NCBI GenBank assembly: GCA_007117575.1
Contig: SKGH01000073.1
Location: 1-9,597 of the forward strand
Direction: 5' to 3'
DNA from: Candidatus Kaiserbacteria bacterium
Lineage (GTDB): Bacteria; Patescibacteriota; Minisyncoccia; Phycocordibacterales; UBA918
Length of the DNA stretch: 9,597 nt
Shown here: one piece after another, positions 6,313-9,597 of the stretch
Position numbering within the stretch: the stretch's first letter is position 1
Layout: the number at the start of each line of letters is the position of its first letter
Made by a program: the position numbers and the translations under genes
Notes under the pieces: generated by a model
What the model saw: only the letters and a program-made list of their open reading frames with translations
Told to the model about the DNA's origin: nothing
Database searches by the model: none

Positions 6313-7464
6313 ATGAGTGATGTTTGGCGTGGAAAAATATACATAGCAACTGATCATGCCGGTTTTGAACTTAAAAACCGGCTGGTTTCTTTTTTGCGTA
6401 ATGAATTAGGTTATGAGGTTGAGGATATGGGTGCTTATGAATATGACGCGAATGACGATTTTACGGACTTTATTCCACTGGCGGCTAGAGCGGTGGCCAA
6501 TAACCCTAAAGGCTCAAGAGCAATTGTTTTAGGGGGGTCCGGTCAAGGTGAAGCGATGGCGTCTAATCGGTTTAAAGGGGTGAGAGCAACAGTTTACTAT
6601 GGATGTGTGCCTGAGATGGTGAATTTATCTCGTAGCCATAATGATGCCAATGTTTTATCTTTGGGGGCTCGTTTTATAGATACGGAAGAGGCAAAAAAGG
6701 TGGTCAGTGATTGGTTGTTGGCTTTAAGTAGTGATGAAGATAAGTACAAACGGAGAAATAAGGCACTGGATACCTTGTCGGAAGATGCAGTTGTTTTTGT
6801 AAAATCAGAAGAACCCATAATCATACCGGCCATCATACCCACTTCATTATTTGACTTGCGAGAAAAATTAGAGCAGGTAAGTTTTGCTGACTGGGTGCAA
6901 ATAGACGTGGTTGATGGTGATTTTGTCAGTTATTCATCTTGGCCTTATGGTCCTAAAGGAGAGGTTTCTGACGCGTCAGACCTACTTCGCTCTCGCTCGG
7001 TGGAGGTTGACCTAATGGTAAGAGACCAAGCGACAGCTGTTAAAGAGTGGTGTTCTGCCGGTGTGTCTCGCATTATTGCTCATTTGGAGGGCTGGTCCGA
7101 CCTGACTCCTTTGTGGCATTTGCGGGAAGAATATGGATGCGAAATAGTTTTAGCGATAGTAAACGACACTCCTTTGGAGTATTTATTGCCTTATATAAAA
7201 ATGTCAGACGGGGTACAGTTAATGGGTATAGCCAATATAGGCGTTCAAGGACAGGAGTTTGATAAAAGGGTCATAAGGCGTGTAAGTGCTTTAAGGGAAG
7301 CGTTTCCGGATCTGGTTATTTCAATTGACGGTTCCGTCAACAAAGCCACCGTAAAAGATCTGGTACTGGCTGGTGCGAATCGACTGGTAAGTGGTTCGGC
7401 AATTTTTAATGCAGAAGATGTGTCAGAGGCCTATGCACAATTACTGGCTTTAACTAAGCTTTGA
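6313..7464 (+). CDS. rpiB-rpe: Fused ribose-5-phosphate isomerase B / ribulose-phosphate 3-epimerase
   Basis: The 383-aa product joins two cytoplasmic enzymes acting on ribulose-5-phosphate. Residues 8-150 are RpiB: ATDHAGFELK (12-21), LGGSGQGEAMASNRFKG (73-89) and HNDANVLSLGAR (109-120). The cysteine of the E. coli-type CGTG loop is absent; Gly74-Gly75-Ser76 and Glu80 instead resemble the mycobacterial-type loop, where a glutamate is the proposed base. Residues 168-383 are an Rpe-type TIM barrel: DWVQIDVVDGDFV (193-205), EVDLM (231-235), NIGVQGQEFDKRV (308-320), ISIDGSVN (336-343) and the phosphate-site GSAIFN (361-366). Of the four metal ligands usual in Rpe, both Asp remain (198, 339) but the His become Gln196 and Asp233. 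Isomerase activity is likely; epimerase activity is plausible by context but needs a changed metal site. Stop is a tandem TGA TAG. It begins the unit, 23 bp before the transketolase N-half. Confidence 0.9.
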   Translation: MSDVWRGKIYIATDHAGFELKNRLVSFLRNELGYEVEDMGAYEYDANDDFTDFIPLAARAVANNPKGSRAIVLGGSGQGEAMASNRFKGVRATVYYGCVPEMVNLSRSHNDANVLSLGARFIDTEEAKKVVSDWLLALSSDEDKYKRRNKALDTLSEDAVVFVKSEEPIIIPAIIPTSLFDLREKLEQVSFADWVQIDVVDGDFVSYSSWPYGPKGEVSDASDLLRSRSVEVDLMVRDQATAVKEWCSAGVSRIIAHLEGWSDLTPLWHLREEYGCEIVLAIVNDTPLEYLLPYIKMSDGVQLMGIANIGVQGQEFDKRVIRRVSALREAFPDLVISIDGSVNKATVKDLVLAGANRLVSGSAIFNAEDVSEAYAQLLALTKL

Positions 7465-7471
7465 TAGGGTT

Positions 7472-7477
7472 TATAAT
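7472..7477 (+). promoter_or_regulatory. TATAAT 10 nt before the transketolase N-half start
   Basis: A perfect TATAAT lies in the 23-bp gap between the fusion gene and the ATG at 7488. As a -10 box it would start a leaderless mRNA for the transketolase pair. The best -35 at 17 bp (TTTAAC, 7449-7454) is poor, so read-through from the upstream promoter remains the main expectation. Confidence 0.3.
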
Positions 7478-7487
7478 CAATATATTC

Positions 7488-8381
7488 ATGCATCATCTTA
7501 CCTCGCAAGAAGTCAGGTCTCTTCAAATAAAGGCCAACGAAATAAGGCAGAGCATTATTGAGATGTTGGTTTCAGCCGGAAGCGGTCACACTGCCGGCCC
7601 CCTTGATATGGCAGACATATTCGCTTTGTTGTATTTTAAGGTTTTAAAACATGACCCTGCACGACCGGACTGGGAAGACAGAGACCGTCTGGTGCTTTCA
7701 GCCGGCCACATTTGTCCGGTACTTTATGCCACTATGGCACATGCCGGTTATTTTCCCATAGACGAATTGATGACGTTACGTCAGTTTGGTTCTCGTTTGC
7801 AAGGACATCCACACCGTACAGTCTTGCCGGGGATAGAGACAAGTTCAGGACCGTTGGGTAGTGGCTTGTCGCAAGCGGTGGGTATGGCACTGGCTGAAAG
7901 AATGGATAATCCTTATTCTTCAAAATATATATACTGCATAACCGGTGATGGTGAGTTGAATGAGGGTCAGATATGGGAAGCTCTCATGTTGGCAGGTAAA
8001 GAGAAGATACACAATCTAATAGTCATAGTTGACCGTAATGCCATACAGATAGATGGCTATACGAAAGACGTGATGCCTTTGGAGCCTTTGCGAGAAAAGT
8101 TTGAAAGTTTTGGTTTTCACACGCAGGATGTAGACGGTCACAATATTCGCATGGTCAACGATGCCATCGGTAAAGCGCAGTCAATATACGGCAAGCCGTC
8201 TATCATCGTAGCTCACACCATTGCCTCTAAGGGTGTTGATGTGTTTGAAAGAGATTTTCGTTGGCATGGCAATCCGCCCGGAAAAGGTCCGGAAGATAGA
8301 GTGCCAAGGAGTGAGCAGGCTAGGGTTGCTTTGGAGAAGTTAAGAAATTTGGGTGGCTTGATAGAGAAAGCTGATTCATAA
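7488..8381 (+). CDS. tktN: Transketolase, N-terminal (TPP-binding) subunit
   Basis: This 297-aa protein is the first half of a split transketolase, which moves two-carbon units between sugar phosphates using thiamine diphosphate. The TPP motif is complete: GDGELNEGQ (153-161) followed by NLIVIVDRNAIQ (176-187) with the metal-ligating Asn184. Other family features are SAGSGHTAGPLDMADI (29-44) with His34, GHPHR (106-110), TSSGPLGSGLSQAVGMA (118-134) and the distal HGNPP (260-264 region) close to the end. I chose the ATG at 7488 over an upstream TTG at 7461, because the TTG overlaps the previous stop codon and would add nine non-family residues (MIGFIINIF). No Shine-Dalgarno is visible. It is 14 bp upstream of the C-terminal half and should act only as a complex with it. 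Two-ORF transketolases are known in several bacteria and archaea, so the split is not damage. Confidence 0.95.
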   Translation: MHHLTSQEVRSLQIKANEIRQSIIEMLVSAGSGHTAGPLDMADIFALLYFKVLKHDPARPDWEDRDRLVLSAGHICPVLYATMAHAGYFPIDELMTLRQFGSRLQGHPHRTVLPGIETSSGPLGSGLSQAVGMALAERMDNPYSSKYIYCITGDGELNEGQIWEALMLAGKEKIHNLIVIVDRNAIQIDGYTKDVMPLEPLREKFESFGFHTQDVDGHNIRMVNDAIGKAQSIYGKPSIIVAHTIASKGVDVFERDFRWHGNPPGKGPEDRVPRSEQARVALEKLRNLGGLIEKADS

Positions 8382-8395
8382 AATAATAATTTATC

Positions 8396-9385
8396 ATGGA
8401 ACCGGCAAAACATTTAGATAAAAAAATAGGTACTGATGAAGTTCGATCCGAACCTAACAGAAACGGCTATGGAGAAGGTCTGCTTATGGCAGGTGAGAGA
8501 GACGGCAGGGTAGTGGCTTTATGTGCTGATTTGACAGAATCAACACGTACTCATTTGTTCGCGCAAGCGTTTCCGGAGAGGTTTATACAAGTGGGTATAG
8601 CTGAGCAGAACATGGCTTCAGTGGCTTCGGGTATGGCTTCCATGGGTAAGATACCTTTTATTGCGTCTTATGCCATGTTCTCGCCGGGGCGTAGTTGGGA
8701 GCAGGTGAGAACAACGATTGCCTACAATGATTCTAACGTAAAGATAATAGGGGCACATGCCGGCGTGTCGGTAGGTCCTGATGGGGCTACGCATCAAGCT
8801 ATCGAGGACATGGCAATAATGCGAGTTATGCCAAATATGGTAGTCATAGACCCTTGCGATACCATAGAAGCCCGTAAGGCGGTTTTGGCGTCAGTAGCAT
8901 ATAAAGGTCCCGTTTACATACGTTTAGGGCGAGAGAGTACTCCGGTAGTGACCACTGAAGCCTCACCTTTTACTATCGGTAAGGGAGAATGGTTCGTTCG
9001 TAAAGATCCGGCACACACTCGTAGCATTGGTTTGATAGTGGCAGGAACGGTTGCTCATAGTGCCATGGTTGCGTCGTCAATACTTGATAAAGAAGGTGTG
9101 GGGGTTAGTGTGGTGAATTTACCCACCATCAAACCTTTGGATACTGACATTCTTGACGAATTGGCCGAAAATCATGACAGTATTGCCACTGTTGAGGAGC
9201 ATCAGATAGCCGGAGGTCTGGGAGGAGCAGTGGCCGAATACTATAGCAGTACCAGACCAGTGCGCGTAACAAGGATTGGTATACAGGATCAGTTCGGACA
9301 ATCCGGTAGTCCTGAGCAGTTGTTGGCACACTACGGCTTAGACGTACCCGGTATTGTAGAGCAGTTGCGAGCCATACCCGAATAA
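8396..9385 (+). CDS. tktC: Transketolase, C-terminal (pyrimidine-binding) subunit
   Basis: This 329-aa protein is the second half of the split transketolase. It contains the PYR domain with GIAEQNMASVASGMA (67-81), where Glu70 matches the glutamate that activates thiamine diphosphate, then FIASYAMFSPGRSWEQVR (88-105) and the substrate-side HAGVSVGPDGATHQAIED (121-138). The C-terminal domain follows with PVYIRLGRE (172-180), VNLPTIKPLD (240-249) and VEEHQIAGGLGGAVAE (266-281). The roughly 20 N-terminal residues are charged and not clearly family-conserved, but the ATG at 8396 is the only sensible start after the upstream TAA. There is no Shine-Dalgarno; the spacer AATAATTTATC is AT-only except for one base. 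It needs the preceding subunit for activity. The gene is followed by 49 bp and then inverted repeat copy C, with no clear terminator between them. Confidence 0.95.
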   Translation: MEPAKHLDKKIGTDEVRSEPNRNGYGEGLLMAGERDGRVVALCADLTESTRTHLFAQAFPERFIQVGIAEQNMASVASGMASMGKIPFIASYAMFSPGRSWEQVRTTIAYNDSNVKIIGAHAGVSVGPDGATHQAIEDMAIMRVMPNMVVIDPCDTIEARKAVLASVAYKGPVYIRLGRESTPVVTTEASPFTIGKGEWFVRKDPAHTRSIGLIVAGTVAHSAMVASSILDKEGVGVSVVNLPTIKPLDTDILDELAENHDSIATVEEHQIAGGLGGAVAEYYSSTRPVRVTRIGIQDQFGQSGSPEQLLAHYGLDVPGIVEQLRAIPE

Positions 9386-9434
9386 TCGGTTTTTTCAGAA
9401 ACGGTTTAAGAAAAATTTTAAATATTGTTTAAAG

Positions 9435-9597
9435 TCATGATTTACGCGTTTCTGATGAAGTTCGAGGCGCTGACCCAACCCCAGTTTCGGTAACCATTTA
9501 TTAATAAGAAACTGTTTGAAGTCTCACCACAAAGCTTACTTCGTTATGGTCGCTCTGCTTTCTAAGAATAAGTCTTACAAACAACATATATTGAAAC
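9435..9597 (-). repeat. 163-bp repeat, copy C, right arm of the inverted repeat, cut by window end
   Basis: The reverse complement of this stretch equals 6096-6258 at 155 of 163 positions without gaps. It begins with the tip TCATGATTTACGCG 49 bp after the transketolase C-half stop and continues to the last base of the window, so its far end and any extra sequence are not visible. Together with copy B it forms a large inverted repeat enclosing about 3.2 kb. Confidence 0.85.
9437..9493 (+). other. 18-codon ORF inside repeat copy C, probably not a protein
   Basis: The frame reads MIYAFLMKFEALTQPQFR then TAA and corresponds to the frame in copy B with Thr2 to Ile and Leu15 to Pro. Of the four base changes between B and C inside this frame, two are silent and two are not, so there is no sign of protein-level selection. 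Confidence 0.2.

Noticed and set aside
7047..7262. 71-codon + strand ORF inside the epimerase half
   Set aside because: It is an out-of-frame shadow of a well-conserved domain.
7461..7487. Upstream TTG start for the transketolase N-half
   Set aside because: It overlaps the preceding stop codon and adds MIGFIINIF, translated from what looks like spacer and a TATAAT box; the ATG at 7488 fits the family better.
7488..9385. Transketolase broken into two pieces by a frameshift
   Set aside because: Each part is complete at a natural domain border, has its own AT-rich start region and is separated by a 14-bp spacer. Two-subunit transketolases are an established form.
9386..9434. Terminator between tktC and repeat copy C
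   Set aside because: A T-run and a weak TTAAA/TTTAA dyad are present, but there is no GC-containing stem placed before the T-run.

Overview
The window looks like a piece of a Candidatus Patescibacteria (CPR) genome, most likely a Parcubacteria-type lineage. This is inferred from gene content, not from a marker gene. The supporting points are a transketolase split into two ORFs, a fused ribose-5-phosphate isomerase B / ribulose-phosphate 3-epimerase, large secreted surface proteins of the kind common in that group, short AT-rich spacers and no visible Shine-Dalgarno sequences. All eight main genes lie on the + strand and are uninterrupted under the standard bacterial code.

Region 1 (about 1-4634) is a cell-surface module. 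A 227-aa secreted protein (25-708) is followed by a 389-bp AT-rich spacer. Then comes a tight three-gene cluster: a membrane-anchored protein resembling WxL-interacting proteins (DUF916-like, 1098-2219), a second secreted beta-rich protein (2240-3007) related to the first, and a membrane-anchored fibronectin type III protein (3018-4634). Two products carry a C-terminal membrane anchor with a basic tail and two are secreted without an anchor. The layout recalls the WxL/WIP surface clusters of Firmicutes and may form a surface complex, but no function is proven.

Region 2 (4635-9597) is central carbon metabolism. It encodes glyceraldehyde-3-phosphate dehydrogenase (gap, 5024-6055), then a compact set of rpiB-rpe fusion (6313-7464), transketolase N-half (7488-8381) and transketolase C-half (8396-9385). 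The fusion would interconvert ribose-5-P, ribulose-5-P and xylulose-5-P. The two-part transketolase would use these and release glyceraldehyde-3-P, which gap oxidises. Together they are the isomerase, epimerase and transketolase steps of the non-oxidative pentose phosphate pathway plus the link to lower glycolysis. No transaldolase is present here.

The metabolic genes are bordered by a non-coding repeat family. A 163-bp element at 6096-6258 has an inverted copy, 155 of 163 bases identical, at 9435-9597, so the rpiB-rpe/tkt unit sits inside a large inverted repeat. A third, 121-bp element upstream of gap (4748-4868) has perfect 13-bp terminal inverted repeats and shares only a 38-bp tip with the other two. 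The other most notable points are the replacement of both expected metal-binding histidines in the epimerase half, a mycobacterial-type active-site loop in the RpiB half, and TATAAT-like hexamers 8-10 nt upstream of several start codons, which suggests leaderless mRNAs.
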